Assembly: GCA_029891385.1 (NCBI GenBank)
Contig: CM057228.1
Span: forward strand, 56,985,783 to 57,049,782
Source of the DNA: Erythroxylum novogranatense
Lineage: Eukaryota; Streptophyta; Magnoliopsida; Malpighiales; Erythroxylaceae
Direction of reading: 5' to 3'
Length of the DNA stretch: 64,000 nt
Positions 1 to 11,785 of the stretch are shown piece by piece. The notes beneath the pieces are model-generated. The model searched no databases. It saw nothing but the letters and a program-made list of their open reading frames with translations, and was not told the DNA's origin. Position 1 is the stretch's first letter. Each line of letters begins with the position of its first letter. The position numbers and the translations under genes were made by a program.

Positions 1-560
1 TTAGGTGGTATGTGTTATATGATGTGAATTGTGATAAGTTGAATTGCATTCATGATTTCATGAAAGATTGAAAAATGCATGAATTGCGTTTATGATTTTA
101 CGAACCTTTGAAAAATATATGATTTGTGTTTTCAAGAAAAGGACAAGAGTTTTGAAGAAAACAATGTTTTATGATCCAAAGGAAGTTTATATGGAAATGG
201 ACTTCTAAAACTGTTTTGTTCATTATTTGGTTATAAGCATAGAACCTATTGGGCTCCCCAAGCTCACCCCCCTATTTTCCCAATTTCCAGGTTTTTAGCA
301 AGAAGTCAAGAGGAAGTGGATCAAGACATCTTGTGCTTGTTTTATTGTGTATTTGAAGTTTGGTTATGTAAATGTATAGTTGTAATTCATATGAGCAATT
401 GAATAAGGTTATTGGTTTTGGATTTTGGCTAGGAAATGCCAATGAAATTGTAAAACTCTTATGTATGATGATTAATGCAATATGGATTTGAGTATGGTTG
501 TGAATGTAAAATTGCATATAAACGAATATGGAGCAATGGTTGAAAGTTAGCATGATGCCT
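1..560 (+). repeat. Ty3/gypsy LTR-derived fragment, cut by window edge
   Basis: AT-rich sequence with no credible ORF. Around 255-300 it has the module ending in AGCTCACCCC followed by a pyrimidine run and CCAGG, which recurs near the 3' side of better-defined gypsy LTRs at 5735-5785, 7985-8040 and 53278-53330. The short open frame on the minus strand here is AT-biased and unsupported. I infer that this is the distal part of a related LTR whose start lies outside the window; its exact end is not visible. Confidence 0.5.
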
Positions 561-2593
561 AAGTCTTGTTGATGAGGATAGCTTGATGGTTGCCTAGGAA
601 TTTAGGGTTTGATGAGCAAATTGAATCAAGAATTTATAGAATGATAAAATAAGTGTGATGTTTGAGTCGTTATAAAGTATGTTAGCATGAGAGGGCATGA
701 ATATCATATAGATAGGTAAATGTTATGAGGTTGGGATTGATGGTCATGCATGTGTAATGAAGGTGAGAATGAGGCTTGTGTGAGGTTGATTGGGCAAAGT
801 CATGTTGAGGTGTTAAATTATTGAATGAATGAGTTGGGCATAAAAATGGGTAGGTTTAAAAAGGTTAGGAGTGTTCATGGTGTTTGGGTTAGGTCAAGAG
901 AGCGTATAGAGGGTTGGAGACGAGCTAATAATAGACATAGCTCGAGTTATTATCTCCATAACTCGACTTGTGAAGCACAGTTGAATAATAAGTCGACTTG
1001 TTAGTGATAAGTCGATTTATTTGTCTCGATAAGTTGACTTGTTAGTGATAAGTTGAGTTATTTGTCTCGATAAGTCGACTTGTTAGTGATAAGTCGAGTT
1101 ATTTGTCTCGATAAGTCGACTTGTTAGTGATAAGTCGAGTTATCCATCAGCAGACCTCGAGTTACAGGAAAAATGGCATATTGGACATTGTTAGAGGCCG
1201 AATTTGGTTTTGTGGTCTTCATGAGAGTTGTAGATCTAGATGTCTACTTTCAAATGGTGAAAGAACGAACATGATCCAACCTCTAGATTAAAAGTTATGG
1301 CAATCGCGCCAAAAGCGTCTCAATTGGATTTTTGAAGTGAGCATGGTCTATTGTTTTGGGTACAAATCCCTCATACGACTTCCAAATGAGGTGAGGCTTA
1401 AACCATTGGATTTATAAGACATATATATTTCTTACTACAGAAATTGGTATCATTTGGAGTTAAATTGAGGAAGTTCTCATTAAATAAAGTGAAAGGCTGG
1501 TTAAGAGAGCATGTTTCCGGTATGAACTCTTTCAGGTTATTGGAGTATATCTAGAGTTATATAACTCCGATTGAAGCAATTCTTGTCTTAAATTAAACAA
1601 GAGTCATAAGGCTATGATTTACAAGAAAATTCCAAATGAATTTAAGATTTTAAGTTTTTTTTTCAAATTCGGTGAACACGTAGAGAAAATAAGTTCAAGT
1701 AAGATGATTAAGTACATGGGCACATTACGGAATTTGGTAAGTGAATTTTGGGAGCGTTTTGAGCATGAGAATGAATTCATGATGTCTTTAAGGGTTCAAG
1801 GGATTAAGAATGAAAAAAAAATTAAAACCCTTCAAAGTAATACGCATGCTCAGGTTTCACGATCTTAAGCAAGAGAGTTGGGTTCCGGTAACGGGATTCA
1901 ACAGTTGGGGTCCGGTCTCCGGGTCGGGTTCCGACATTAAGCATGAAAGTTGAAATTTGCAGTAAAGTAACAAAACATGAATAGGAGGATTATGAATTTT
2001 GGGTTTTGATGATTTCTTTGACTAAACTTGTATATTTTAGAGTAGTATAAATTTACGGTGAATGAGTTGATTGAAATGGAGTAGAAAAACTAGAAATAAA
2101 AGTTTGAAATGTTAGATTTCGAAAATTTGAAGTCTGAAGTCTAAAAAAAATTATGGGAATGAATAGTAGTGGAGAGTTAGATTTTTGATCTAAAAGTTCT
2201 ATGAATTTTCTGAGTTGATCTAGAGAGATTTTGATAGCTTCTAACTTTCCATTGATATAAAGTATGAAATTTTTAGACAATAGAGTTGGAAGATATGATC
2301 ATTAGAAGTTGTGATGCTGTTAGGATGGAACTTTCGGGATAGCCACGTTGATTTGAAATTCTAGCCCATATAGAGGTAAAAATAGTTTATGAGGTCATCA
2401 TGGAAGTTGTAGGTCTAGAATTCTTCTTTAAAACGGTCTAAGAACTACCTCAATCCGAAACTTGTAGTGAAAGTTATGCCCTTTTTATTGTTTCATCTTA
2501 GTTTTGCATCTCAGTATGACGTCAGCAATTCGTCTCATGACGTCGGCATCGTCTCATTTTGGCTAGAACACATTCTAATCCAAATTTAATCTT
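561..2593 (+). other. LTR/leader-like sequence without genes
   Basis: No supported gene. The stretch holds the 41-bp minisatellite at 990-1153, a copy of the module containing TCCAAATGAGG near 1380 (shared with 7020-7060 and 52100-52140), and at 1877-1903 an LTR-end-like hairpin ending in CAACA. It therefore appears to belong to the same Ty3/gypsy LTR family as its neighbours, but no bounded element could be drawn. TGACGTCA palindromes begin at 2517 and lead into the tandem array that follows. Confidence 0.45.
990..1153 (+). repeat. 41-bp minisatellite with AAGTCGACTT palindromes, 4 units
   Basis: Unit starts fall at 990, 1031, 1072 and 1113, an exact 41-bp period. Each unit carries AAGTCGACTT or a one-base variant, then a second half-site AAGTCGAGTT, then TATTTGTCTCGAT. 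It sits beside a conserved LTR module in the position where other LTRs of this group have CGTCGCGGCG-type blocks. Confidence 0.9.
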
Positions 2594-3990
2594 CTAGATG
2601 ACAGAATTAGTCTTTAAGGTCTTCATGAGAGTTGTAAATCTTGAAGTCCTCTTTCTATTCATCTAAAGAACCCTTGAATCCAAGTTTTTTTTATAGAAAT
2701 TTATGACTATTTTTTCAATTCATCTCATGACATCAGCAATTCGTCTCATGACGTCAGCATCGTCTCATTTTGACCAGAACACATTCTAGTCCAAATTTGA
2801 TCCTCTAGATGACATAATTGGTCTTTAAGGTCTTCATGAGAGTTGTAGATATTGAAGTCCTCTTTCTATTCATCTAAAAAAAACTTGAATCCGAGTTCTG
2901 TACAGAAAGTTATGACTATTTTTCCAATTCATCTCATGACATCAGCAATTCGTCTCATGAAGTCAACATCATCTCATTTTGGCCAGAACACATTTTAGTC
3001 CAAATTTGATCCTCTAGATGATAGAATTGGTCTTTAAGGTCTGTATTAAAGTTGTAGATCATGAATTCCTCTTTCTATTCATCTAAAGAACACTTTAATC
3101 TGAGTTCTATACGGAAAGTTATGACCATTTTTCCAATTTGTCTCATGACATCAGCAATTCGTCTCATGACGTCAACATCGTCTCATTTTGGCCAGGTCAC
3201 ATTCTAGTCCAAATTTGATCCTCTAGATGATAGAATTGGTCTTTAAGGTCTTCATGATAGTTGTAGATCTTAAAGTCCTATTTCTATTCATATAAAGAAC
3301 ACTTGAATTCGAGTTCTGTACAGAAAGTTATGATGATTTTTCCAATTTGTTTCATGACATCATCGATTCGTCTCATGACTTCAGCATCGTCTCATTTTGT
3401 CCAGAACACTGTCTAGTCCAAATTTGATCCTCTAGATGATAGAATTGGTCTTTAAGGTCTTCCTGATAGTTTTATATCTTAAAGTTCTCTTTCTATTCAT
3501 CTAAAGAACACTTGAATCCAAGTTCTGTACTGAAAGTTATGACCATTTTTCCAATTCGTCTTAAGTTGACTTTTTGTTTCATCTTAGTTTGACCAGAACA
3601 TCTTCTGATCCAAATTTGATCCTTTATATGATATAATTGTTCTCTAAGTCTTCATGAGAGTTTTATTTCTTGAAGTCTTCTTTTCAACCATATAAAGAAC
3701 ACCCTAATCTGATATCTGTAGGAAAAGTTATGGTAATTTTCCCAACCTTATATCATCTGATGACATCACTTTGTCTCAAAATGATGTCATATTTTCTGTT
3801 CTATTTTTTATTCTTCAAATGATCGAATTTGTCTCCATGGTCTTCATTAAATTTGTAGCTCTTGAAGTCTTATTTATAATCATATAAAGAACAAATCAAT
3901 CAAAAATTTCTACAAAACGTTATGCCAATTATCCCAAGATAGGTTCAATGTGATTGAGGACCAAGCCATGTTTGATTCTTTTGGCCATAA
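2594..3990 (+). repeat. Tandem array, about 209-bp period, about 7 units
   Basis: The anchor CTAGATGA or close variants recurs at 2594, 2805, 3014, 3223 and 3432 (spacings 211, 209, 209, 209), then decayed copies at 3624 and 3815 (192 and 191). Each unit has the same order: a GGTCTTTAAGGTCTTCATGA block, a CTTTCTATTCATCTAAAGAA block, an AGTTATGACCATTTTTCC block, and one or two CGTCTCATGACGTCAGC-like palindromic blocks. It appears to be an amplified piece of LTR or leader sequence. No coding potential. Confidence 0.9.
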
Positions 3991-4599
3991 CTTCCTCTCT
4001 AGACCTCCAAATGATTTGATTCTTGAACCATTGGATTCGTAAGACTTTGCTCTACATCTTAGGCAAGAATAGAAGATATCTGAAGTGAAGTAAGAAAGAT
4101 TGAGTGAAAAAGGTGGGACGGGTTCAATGAGTGTGCTCTTAAGTAATATAAACTGGTATTATCCTACTGAACATACTTCAATATTTTGATGATCTCGGGA
4201 TCAGTAGAACTCCAAATGAGATAATTTTTGATTTGGGTTAAGCAAGAGATACGGAGCTATAAATGTTATGAAGAAATTGGAATCTAATTCTGTCCCTAAG
4301 ATGTTTAAATTTCAGATGGAAGTTGTACATAGTATACTATTTTGGAAAAGAGCAGTCCAAAACTGTTTGAAGTATATCTCTCGAAACACTGAATCAAATT
4401 GAATGATTTTGGAGGCATTAAAAACTTAAGACAATGGAGGATATTTTTCTGGATGAAAGTGTTATGTAAGAATGGTCAAGGATATTTTTGGCAAGACACT
4501 TAAGTTTAAAAGAACATAAGCCTATAAGGAAGGATAAAATGGACTTTTTGGACTCATTAAGGGCATAATTGGAAGAAGAAGTATTGTCTTGCATTTTAA

Positions 4600-6058
4600 T
4601 TAGGGAGAAGAATGAAAATGGAAGGAAAAACAGAAGAGAATAACAAAAATGAATGAAAAAAGAGATAAGAGAGAGAGAGAGATATGAAGAAAAGCAGAGA
4701 AAGAAGAGAAAGAAGAGAAACAAGCTAGGGTTTCAACTTTGTTAGCCCTCAAGAGAGATTTTGAGGTTGTTCACGAAGAGAAAAAGGTAGAGGAAGATAA
4801 GAGCTTTCTTTTGAGCTAAGGATCCCTTCATTTGGTAAAGAATGAAGGTAAGATCATTTTGAAACTTTTGAGTTTTTGAAAGGATTTTAGTTCATGGAGT
4901 TTAGGAAATATTTGGGGTTTAAGTATTTTGAAACCAATTTAGGTGATTGTGCTTTGAGGGATTTTCAATTGAAAATCCTATTAAGTGGGATTTTGTTATT
5001 GTATAAAGGGATCAAGAGAGACAAGAGGAACAAGAGAAGAAGCATTTTGAGCAAGTCAAGTCTTTAAGCAAGGAAATCAAGGTGGGTACATGTTTATAAT
5101 ATAAATAAGCTACTACTGTTTTCTTTAAATTAAAGAAGTTTTTTGATTTCATTTGCATCATAAATGTTGCATTATTGTTTATGAATGACTTGTGAAATAT
5201 GCTATATGTTTGTTACATGATTTGAGTGATATTTTGAAAAATATGCATGTTTATGAAATCATGTTTTCAAGAATGGTTTTCAAGATATACATCAAGTATA
5301 TGATAAGCAAGTTTTCAAGAAAAGTGCCATTTTGGGCAACAAGTTTACAAGATTTTGAAATCTATGTGTTATGTGGGTTTGTGGTAGTCCCTCAAGAACC
5401 GTCACGTGCACGTTGATCCAAGTTAAAGGCTTCTCCCGCCTGCCCACTAGTGGCATGAAGCTCCCTCAAGGACTCCCTCAAGAATTTACGACTACACAGG
5501 ACCATTTTAATGGAAATATGTAGTGCGTCATGTTTTGGACTTACCCAAACCATTCTGATGTGTTTATGTGCTCATGTTATGTTTGATCAAGTTTGATGCA
5601 TTCATGATTTGTGACTTATGGATTTTTGGCCGCAAGCCTAGGAAACATGTGTTTATGAACTCAAAGAAAGTTTCTAAGACAAGAAAATGTTTTCAAGGTT
5701 TTGCTTACTTTTTCTTTTATAAACTGTTACCCACGAGCTTTCAAGCTCACCCACTCTCTATCCCATCCTCAGGTTATAGCTAGAAGATCAAGTGTTCTAG
5801 AGCCTAAATGAATTGTTTCTTTTGCTATTTTGTAGTTCTTGTAACTTTTGTAATCTGAGATTTTGTACTATGTTTGAGGCTATTGAAATGGGAATGATGA
5901 AATTAGCTGTAAGTATTGTATTAAAGAGTGATGAACGAAAAAAAATTGAGAGTCTTATGATTTCCGCAAGAAGAGGAATCGATGATGTTCAAGGAAATTC
6001 CATAGGATCAAGCTCACATTCAGTATCCGAAGTTGGGCTCCGGATATGGTGCCCAACA
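4600..6058 (+). repeat. 3' portion of a Ty3/gypsy LTR
   Basis: The module order matches the defined 5' LTR at 6249-8386: a purine-rich AGAAGAG stretch with TAGGGTTT (4610-4740), AAG followed by GTAAGAT (4847-4853), GGTGGGTACATGTTTATAAT (about 5080), CTTCTCCCGCCTGCCCACTA (5430) and CCCACGAGCT...AGCTCACCC (about 5735). It ends in CCCAACA at 6058, directly followed by TTTGTGGTATCAG. No TGTTGG start was found upstream, so this LTR is incomplete, rearranged, or expanded by the tandem array before it. Confidence 0.65.
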
Positions 6059-6110
6059 TTTGTGGTATCAGTTTAAGAGGTGAGTTGGGTTCTGGAAACG
6101 GGACTCAACA
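6059..6110 (+). other. PBS-containing terminal duplication of an LTR end
   Basis: TGGTATCAG, matching the initiator-tRNA-Met PBS, is at 6063-6071 after the LTR end at 6058. About 12 bases later a second LTR-end-like sequence begins at 6084 and closes in CTCAACA at 6110. In this terminal part GTTGGGTTCTG pairs with CGGGACTCAAC around a GAAA loop. The arrangement LTR end, PBS, LTR end parallels the two 74-bp units at 53884-54031. Confidence 0.6.
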
Positions 6111-6248
6111 AAAGAGGAGGAGTCGAGCATACTAGACCAGTGAGGGGCGGCAACGCAACGTGAGAGAGACAGACGGTAAGAAGCAGGCGGCGGAGGGCGG
6201 ACTCCGAGAGCGCGACAGATGGACAGAGAGAAGATAGAAGAGAGTGAG
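6111..6248. other. Short GC/GA-rich spacer, insertion target of element G1
   Basis: A purine-rich, relatively GC-rich 138-bp stretch with GGCGG and GAGAGA runs and no supported ORF. Its last five bases, GTGAG, are repeated at 17861-17865, and sequence of similar GGCGGCAGAAGG composition continues after 17865. It is therefore part of the site into which the gypsy element inserted. Its own identity is unknown. Confidence 0.6.
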
Positions 6249-8386
6249 TGTTGGGCCCCAAATTTTCTTTTATTGATGTTATTAAGTGTGAATTATGTTG
6301 ATTGTGTGTTTATGCCTTATTTTGATTACATTGGAGAATTAGTGGATAATTGAGAACTATTTGAGTTAATTATGGAATAAATGTTTATGAAAGGATAAAT
6401 TGTGTAAGGGCAATTTTGGAAGAACACTTAGGTTGGGAAGTTTAAGACCTTACATGAAGGGGCAAGATGGTCTTTGTTCATGCCATTTAACTTAAGTGAT
6501 AAAAATTAGAAGAAGAAAGAAGAGTAAAGGAAAGAAGAGAAGAGGAGTGTTGTTGGTGAAGAGGGGAAGAAGAGAGAAATTAGGGTTTTGCATTTCCAAG
6601 GGATTTCGACTTATTGAAGCAATCTGAGGTAAGTTTAGCTCTTTTCCTTCTTGTTTGGGTTGGATGAAACCCTAATATAGTTTAGCATGTGTAGGAAAAT
6701 GGTGGTTGAGTGGTTTATGAAAAATGGTTAAATCTCTTAGCGTTGATGATCATGTTGTGTTTGTTTATGATTTTGGGTTAGAATGAGCTTAGAAATGAAG
6801 TTTAAGACATGATTTAGGGTTTAGATGTGTTGTAATTGAAGGATGGGAGGTTTAGGGTTAAAAAAATGAGAAAAACAAGTTACGGGAGGTTTCTGGGCTC
6901 GTTCGTCGCGGTGCGCTCATGCACTCGTCGCGGCGCGTCCAAGTTTACTCGTCGCGGCGAGCTCCCTTCTCGTCGCGGCGAGCGGCCAATTTCCTACGGC
7001 GACATACTTTAGTAATTTAGGCATAACTTTTGATGTAGATGTCCAAATGAAGTGATTTTTTTTGCGTTGTAAACTAGAGACATAGGGATACAAGTTTAAT
7101 GAAGAAATGAAATTCTGAATCAGTCTCTAAGAATATTCAATTTTGGATGGAAGTTGAGCATGAAATTCTTGTTTCAGTTTTGGTTGTAGTTTGAATGGTT
7201 AAAGTTTGACTTTTCGATTTCTACACCAAATTGATTGGGATTTTCGTTATTAATTAAGGGAATCAAGTGAGGCAAGAGAACCAAGGGGTTCAAGAGGAAG
7301 CTCATTCCTAGGCAAGAACAAGCAAGAAATTCAAGGTGGGTTCATGTTTATAATAGAGTAAATAAGTTACTCATTGTTTTGTTCAAATCAAGAAAGATTT
7401 AATGCTTTATATTGCATCATCAACGATTGCATTATATATTCTTATGAATGATTATATTCTGCTATATGATTTGCATTCATGATTATTAACAAGGTTTTAA
7501 AAAGGGGTGTTCTCCTTTCAAGAATACATGTACATGAAATCAAGTTTTACGAATATATGAGAAGCAAGTTTACAAGCAAGTTCCAGTTTGGCAATCAAGT
7601 TTACAAGAACATGAATCATACATATTTATGTGGGTTTGTGGTATGTCCCTCACGAACAGTCAAGTGCACATTGACTCATGAAAAGACTTCTCCTGCCTGC
7701 CCGCTAGTGGCATAGGGTTTCTCACAAGGATTCCCTCATGAAACTACGTCTACACATAACCATTTCGATGGGAGTGTGTAGTACGTCAATAACCAGGGAC
7801 TAACCCAAACCATTATGTTATGTTATATGTTTATGATCTATTTTTATGTTTCATGCATCATGAATTGTTCAAGAATCAAGCATTTTCAAGCTATGACTCA
7901 TACATGCTCAATTGTTATGATTTCAACAAGTACCACGAAAATGAGTTATTTTTTAATACTTTTGCTTATTTCTATATTATAAATATGTTCCCACGAGCTT
8001 TATAGCTCACCCCCTCTAATCTCCCCCATCCAGGTGACGAGCAAGAGATCGAGTGAGTCACGAGTTCTGACAAGACTCCATTTTGTCATGTTTATTTTTA
8101 AGCTTTCGTTACATTTCAAGTATTATTGGTTCAAGAGTATTTTGTATTTTTGGCTCTTGAACTCAAAGTTGTAATTTGGTTTGAGATGTTCTTAAAGCTT
8201 TATGAAACTCATCTTTTGGAGCATGAATTATGGATTTGTTTGTTTAAATCACATGAAAGCAGGTTTCAAGTTTGTTTTCTAGTAGGCCCATTGATCTTCC
8301 GCGGGTCTTTTCCTTAAATGTATAATTAACATGCTTCACGCCACGCTCTCATGTCCGATGTTGGGTTCCGATAGCGGGGTCCAACA
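6249..8386 (+). repeat. 5' LTR of G1 (2138 bp)
   Basis: Starts TGTTGGGCCCC and ends GGTCCAACA, giving a 6-bp terminal inverted repeat. It contains a purine-rich AGAAGAG tract (6508-6560), an AG/GTAAG splice-donor-like site with GT at 6629, a CpG-rich block of CGTCGCGGCG repeats (6903-6985), the module around 7020-7060, CCTGCCCGCTAGTGGCA (near 7695), and a terminal hairpin at 8360-8386. No convincing TATA box was seen. Confidence 0.95.
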
Positions 8387-8391
8387 TGTTG

Positions 8392-8403
8392 TGGTATCAG
8401 AGC
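8392..8403 (+). other. Primer-binding site (initiator tRNA-Met)
   Basis: TGGTATCAGAGC starts five bases after the LTR end. This is the standard complement of the 3' end of plant initiator tRNA-Met and the expected start of minus-strand synthesis. Confidence 0.95.
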
Positions 8404-8549
8404 GCCTAGGTTTTTGATCTAGGGCTGCATGACATTGCTTTCAAGAAATAACTTGCATTGTTTTACACGATTGGAACTGTTTTTGTAAATTTTGAAACTT
8501 GTCTTACTTGAACTGAAGTTTTCAATGGTTTTCTATTCAAGGAGTGAAC

Positions 8550-9464
8550 ATGCCACCTCGAAGGAGTGAACATGCCGAGACACATTCTGTTCCGATTTCA
8601 GAGGCACCTAGCTTGCAACAAGAAGTGCCTCCACCGCCTCCTCCTATGCCTCAGGGAACTCCCATGGATCCGAGTTTCTTTCAAGCCTTTGCTCAGGCTT
8701 TTACGTATGCCATGGGTCAGAGATCTCAAATGCCGATGCAAGCTCCAGTAGACAGGAGAGGGCAGTATGATAAGCTCCGGAAGTTTGGGGCTGTGGATTT
8801 CAGTGGGACGATAAATCCAGAAGAGGCAGAAGCTTGGTTAAAGAGGACTGAGAGGGTTTTAATACAGATGAAATGCTCTGATGAGGATAAGTTAGATTAT
8901 GCAGTCAGTTTGTTGCAAAGAGATGCACTGCATTTGTGGGAATCAGTACCTCACAGTCAAGTTGTTCCTTCGGTGCTGACATGGAGAGACTTTATGGAAG
9001 TGTTCAGAAAGAAGTATCTCTCCAGAGTCTATGTGCAAGATAAGACCAGGAAATTTCTGAACCTCACTCAGAGGGACATGAGTGTGAGCGAGTATGAGCT
9101 AAAGTTCACACAGCTTTCTCGATATGCAGCCAACATCGTGGCGACAGAAGAAGACAAGTGCCGTAAGTTTGAAGGAGGTCTTCACTTGGAGATCAGAGAG
9201 AAAGTCTTGATCCACAATTTCTGTGACTACCAGCAATTGGTGGATGCTGCTCTCCAGGATGAGAAGCTGGAGAATATCATAAATGAAGTAAGCAGGAAGA
9301 GGAGGAATAGGGAGCAGACTTTCAAGAAGGGTGCTAGTGCTCCTATGCCTGAGAGGAGCACAAGGAGTTTTCACAGTCAGAGTGAAGTGGGTAGCAGTGG
9401 CTCTACCAGGAACAAGCAGGTAAAAGCAGTATCAGGGCAAGCCTCTAATGTGGGAGGCACTGGA
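8550..9464 (+). pseudogene. gag: gag, capsid part, interrupted by an LTR insertion (G1)
   Basis: Structural protein that packages element RNA. The ATG at 8550 follows an acceptor-like TTCAAG. The N-terminus is proline- and glutamine-rich. The capsid-like domain follows, with RKFGAVDFSGTINPEEAE and a downstream LLQRDALHLWESV, typical of the Retrotrans_gag region of plant chromoviruses. The reading frame is intact up to 9464, where the reverse solo LTR begins; after that the apparent ORF to 9575 is only read-through into the LTR. The gag C-terminus resumes after 12279. Confidence 0.93.
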
Positions 9465-10037
9465 TGTAACACCCCACTCCCACCAGACCCAAACCCGACA
9501 TCTACAGTGACATCTGAGCCCGTGACCCGCGAGGGTGGTATGCTAGAGCAGTCAAAACAGTCAAATACCTGGTAAAACATTTTTCTTTTGAAAACATTGG
9601 AGTGCGCAGAAAACAATAAACCATTTGGGCCCACGACGCGGAAACATTTTCAATCAAAACACTTTTTCAATAATCAATTCATGATACTCTATTAGTCAGT
9701 TGGGGTCCTCTATAATAATAATAATAATAATATCCTGCGGAAACACAAATTTACACATCAATCAGAAAGACTCATTTACACACAACTCAAAAAGACACTA
9801 ATGCAGACGCAAACTGATCCCGAACCTAGCCTCTGACTCCAGTGCAGTAGACATACTCCCGTTCGTCTAACGGGGTACTCTTCAATCCCTGAAAAATATT
9901 TGCAATGTTGGGTGAGTTTGCGAACTCAGTGAGAAACCATCATCGATGGTTCACTCAAATCATGCATTACGCACATGGCGTACAGCACAATACAGTAATA
10001 TTCAATTATCAGTACAATATAACAATTTACAGTAAGT

Positions 10038-10150
10038 CATGCCATCACGTAATCAATTTACAGTCAATCATGCCATCACGTAATCAGTTTACAGTCAATC
10101 ATGTCATCACGTAATCAGTTTACAGTCAATCATGCCATCACGTAATTCAG
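10038..10150 (-). repeat. 31-bp tandem repeat, 4 units
   Basis: CATGCCATCACGTAATCA recurs with starts at 10038, 10069, 10100 and 10131, an exact 31-bp period, separated by GTTTACAGTCAAT; the last unit decays. It lies inside the reverse solo LTR. The small ORFs across it are repeat translations. Confidence 0.9.
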
Positions 10151-11777
10151 TATTGTCACAGAACAGTCATTCGTGTAGATGCAATGCGTATGTGACTCTT
10201 TCCGGTTATTCAGTGTTGTGCCCAAGTGCTCAGTCAGTGTTCAGTGGGGGACGCGCGTCAGGGATTTCTCCCCTCGGGCTAAGCCCGGTCAGTACAGTGT
10301 TCGAGCTCGAGGCTCTTTTCAGTGATAATAGCAACTTGGGACACGTCCATTATCTGATCATGCATTTATGCATGCGATGCGATGTTGAGAATTCAAGATT
10401 GATGATTCAATAATTTATGATGTATGGCTACAAAGCCCAAAGATATCGATTCAAAGATCATATAGTAATTCAGTCCAGTATAGTAGAAACATGTAATTTA
10501 ATCATGTACATTTTCACAGTCCAATACAGTAGAGGCATACCATCCGATCATGTATATTTCAGTAATTATATAGTTTCACATTTGGCAAGTAATTCACGTA
10601 GAGCATTTAAACAGTCAGGAATTTGAGAAACCAACTAGGTTACTCACCTATAACTTCTGAGCTACTGCCTGGAAGTCCCAGCAATGTCCGTGGAACGACG
10701 ATCCAACGATGCCTCTATAACAGTTAAATACAATCCCATTACTAGATGCTCAATTAAACAGTTCAGTAATGCATATATCTCAGTGAAAGGATGTACAATG
10801 CATGCTCATGATTTTCCCTGACGCTAAAACCCAATTTTGATATCTTACGCTCAACCTTACCTCTTTGCTCAGTTGATCGGTAATGATTTGATCCATTCCT
10901 ATAATTCAGTCAATTTCTTCAATTCGCACTCCCTATAACAATTTCCTATTCATTCGGTCCAAACCTCTATTGCAATCCCAATTAAACTCCAATTGTCTCA
11001 ATTCAATACTTTGGTCACACTATGAACCATAATTGACCTTAATCTCTGTAAATCAGTATCATTATAATTAAATTCTAATTCTCATATTTATCCTCAATTG
11101 TAGAACTCTTTCCCTAGTTCACAACGAATCTAGAATCACTTCAATCGAAGGTCTATACTATAAATTATGCCCAATAAACCAATTTAAATCCAATCAGAAA
11201 TGTCCTTCATTTGTGGCTAAGAGGCTTTATTGGCGTGAAATGGTCGTTCCTTGCGGTGAACAATCAAATTGCACAAGGCCATGAGGCGAAGAGGCTCGCC
11301 GCGGCGTCAACAATTTGACGCTCTTCGCGACGTCCCTTTCGCTTTCGCCATGGCAGAAGGCTCATGGCAGTCGCGACTGCGATGAATCCTTCGTCTTCTC
11401 CGATCGTTTTCTGTCCAGTCTCTCTCTAAAACTCCCATTAACACTCTCAAATACCATAATAAATGCCAAAAATGCAGTAGAAACCATCAATAACTATATA
11501 AATGACATTAAAACTTACCAATCAAGCCTCAAATCCACCGATCGCTCAAAAATGCCATAAACCCTAAAATGTTTCAAATCCAACGATGACCCACTCTAAG
11601 CTTCTCAATCCTTTATTAATCACAATAAACTTGTTAGCCTTACACAATAAGAGGAAATCCACAAGAGAGAATCAAAGAATCCTCACCCATGAGAGGAAAC
11701 GAAGAACACCGTGGGAGGAGGAGAAGAAGCTCGTGATAGCCTTAGGAAAAATTTCCCCAATTTCCTTCAAACCTAGC

Positions 11778-11785
11778 TATTTATA
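11778..11785 (-). promoter_or_regulatory. TATA-like box of the reverse solo LTR
   Basis: TATAAATA on the minus strand, inside GCCTATAAATAGCTAGG. It lies about 490 bases from the LTR start and upstream of the donor-like site, a plausible promoter position. Confidence 0.6.

Noticed and set aside
990..1153. CRISPR-like or origin-like iterons
   Set aside because: Contiguous 41-bp tandem units without spacers, in plant retrotransposon sequence; a minisatellite is sufficient.
4418..4723. Hydrophobic 101-residue minus-strand ORF resembling a membrane protein
   Set aside because: It is the complement of the purine-rich AGAAGAG tract of an LTR, which always reads as Phe/Leu/Ser on the other strand.
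6073..6261. 62-residue minus-strand ORF with a signal-peptide-like start
   Set aside because: It spans the G1 LTR boundary and the GC-rich spacer, so it cannot be an old gene, and it has no motif.
10038..10150. CRISPR-like regular repeats
   Set aside because: 31-bp units are directly abutting with no unique spacers, inside an LTR of a plant element.
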